DNA of 32,565 bases from an uncultured Brachyspira sp. (GTDB lineage Bacteria > Spirochaetota > Brachyspiria > Brachyspirales > Brachyspiraceae). Where the stretch lies: NCBI GenBank assembly GCA_944392715.1, contig CALXXQ010000195.1, forward strand, positions 1 through 32,565, read 5' to 3'. This document shows, piece after piece, positions 31,797 through 32,565 of this stretch (the stretch's first letter is position 1; each line of letters begins with the position of its first letter). Under the pieces are notes generated by a model. It was given only the letters and a program-made list of their open reading frames with translations, had not been told where the DNA came from and did no database searches. The position numbers and the translations under genes are program-made.

Positions 31797-32565
31797 TATG
31801 ATATTTATTCAAAAAGTAAAAAATCAGAATTGAAAGAAGATACTTTTAATTTAATAAATAAAATATCAAAAGAAATGGGACTTGATATTGATGATTTAGA
31901 ATTGAAATTCACTTCAAATTTCGAATTTGATTCAATAGTTTAGAAAATTATTAATGATGATTACAAATTGATTTTGAATGCTGGTTATTCTGTAAACGTA
32001 TTTGATATAAAAAATAATAAACAGTTAAAAGCAGTACCTAAATATTTACAGAAACTGAAAAAGAAGAAATTAAATATATAAAAGAAGAAATACCAAAAGT
32101 AATAAAAAAACTTTCTCTCAATTTAACAAAGTTACTTATGCATGAAAAGAAATATAATTATAGTTTTTTCAAAGAAGTATTTATTAATAATTCTATAATG
32201 AATAAATTTGCTTCTTTTATTATTTGGAATTTGTATGATAAAGACAGTAATTTTATAACAATATTTAGATATAATAATGATGGAAGCTATACAAATTGTG
32301 ATGATGAAGAAATTAAAATTAATGATGATGTCTTCATATTTAGTAAGTCCTATAGAAATGGATGATGAAACTATAAATAAATGTAGAAAACAATTAGAAG
32401 ATTATGAACTTACTCAACCAATAAATCAATTAAGCATAATAAAATTAGATAAAAATAATTTGGAAAATGAAATAAACAAATTACAGAATATTGAAATATC
32501 TTATGGTACTAGGTATTCAATGAATCCTAGTTATTTAGATTATGGTGTAGTTGAAAGTTATAATT
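31797..32565 (+). pseudogene. Decayed DUF4132-family gene, 5' truncated and running off the window
   Basis: Three reading-frame segments join into one DUF4132-like protein (long proteins sometimes linked to WGR/MolR annotations). Segment one (31797-32047) has an in-frame TAG at 31941-31943 and includes LNAGYSVNVFDI and KAVPKYL. Segment two (from about 32048) continues in another frame with KLLMHEKKYNYSFFKEVF, ASFIIWNLYDKD and FRYNNDGSY. Segment three (from about 32340) returns to the first frame with LVSPIEMDDE, LEDYELTQPINQL, matching the family's HPxE and TQPxxQL signatures, and stays open to the edge. The 5' part expected of this large family is absent. The intact stretch at 32138-32365 is only a fragment, not a separate gene. 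Confidence 0.75.

Noticed and set aside
32138..32365. 75-codon open frame that could be called a small hypothetical gene
   Set aside because: It is the middle segment of a frameshifted DUF4132-family relic; matching sequence continues on both sides in another frame and no ribosome-binding site precedes it.

Overview
The window is very AT-rich, with A/T-biased codons, spirochaete-style lipoboxes, a Bat (vWA/TPR) operon, small YjfB-like motility proteins and a DUF4132-type remnant. Together these point to a host-associated anaerobic spirochaete, most likely Brachyspira. That assignment is inference from gene content and composition; no rRNA or species marker is present.

Layout. 1-3776 (minus) is a genome-maintenance operon: TPR lipoprotein, dprA, topA (topA runs off the left edge). 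3958-7353 (minus) is a large AddA/RexA-like helicase-nuclease. 7476-9605 (plus) holds an AI-2E/PerM-family membrane protein and a family 9 glycosyltransferase. 9700-12245 (plus) holds a chloramphenicol acetyltransferase homologue, a FlgT/LPP20-like lipoprotein and queH. 12255-13453 (minus) holds a small XRE regulator and two tiny YjfB-like proteins, the upstream two genes each followed by a hairpin.

13677-16264 (plus) is the most interesting block. It encodes a CoA-disulfide (persulfide) reductase carrying a rhodanese domain, followed by a fusion of a rhodanese domain to a CsoR/CstR-family repressor. The repressor half keeps the two cysteines of CstR at the same 29-residue separation and lacks the copper-binding histidine of CsoR. 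A 41-bp near-perfect palindrome sits over the predicted -10 box of the reductase promoter. I read this as a compact reactive-sulfur sensing and detoxification module in which sulfur-transfer enzyme and sensor are one polypeptide.

16275-19550 (minus) is a pyrimidine operon, pyrK-pyrD-pyrFE, with the last two enzymes fused in the order OMP decarboxylase then orotate phosphoribosyltransferase. The leader in front of pyrK has a U-rich mini-ORF followed directly by a terminator hairpin, reminiscent of UTP-sensing pyr attenuation. 19551-20363 (minus) is a polyferredoxin-like protein. 20497-24868 (plus) is a batB-batC-batD-batE operon; batC carries a long Asn/Gln/Asp repeat tract.

24980-30458 (plus) holds mnmA (CxxC type, lacking the usual second catalytic cysteine), two tandem thioredoxin-fold lipoproteins, a family 2 glycosyltransferase, a ~320-bp imperfect intergenic palindrome, and a DUF362/ferredoxin protein. 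30473-31564 (minus) is a DUF3298-like membrane-anchored or lipoprotein gene. From about 31797 to the right edge lies a decayed DUF4132-family gene with a stop codon and two frameshifts.
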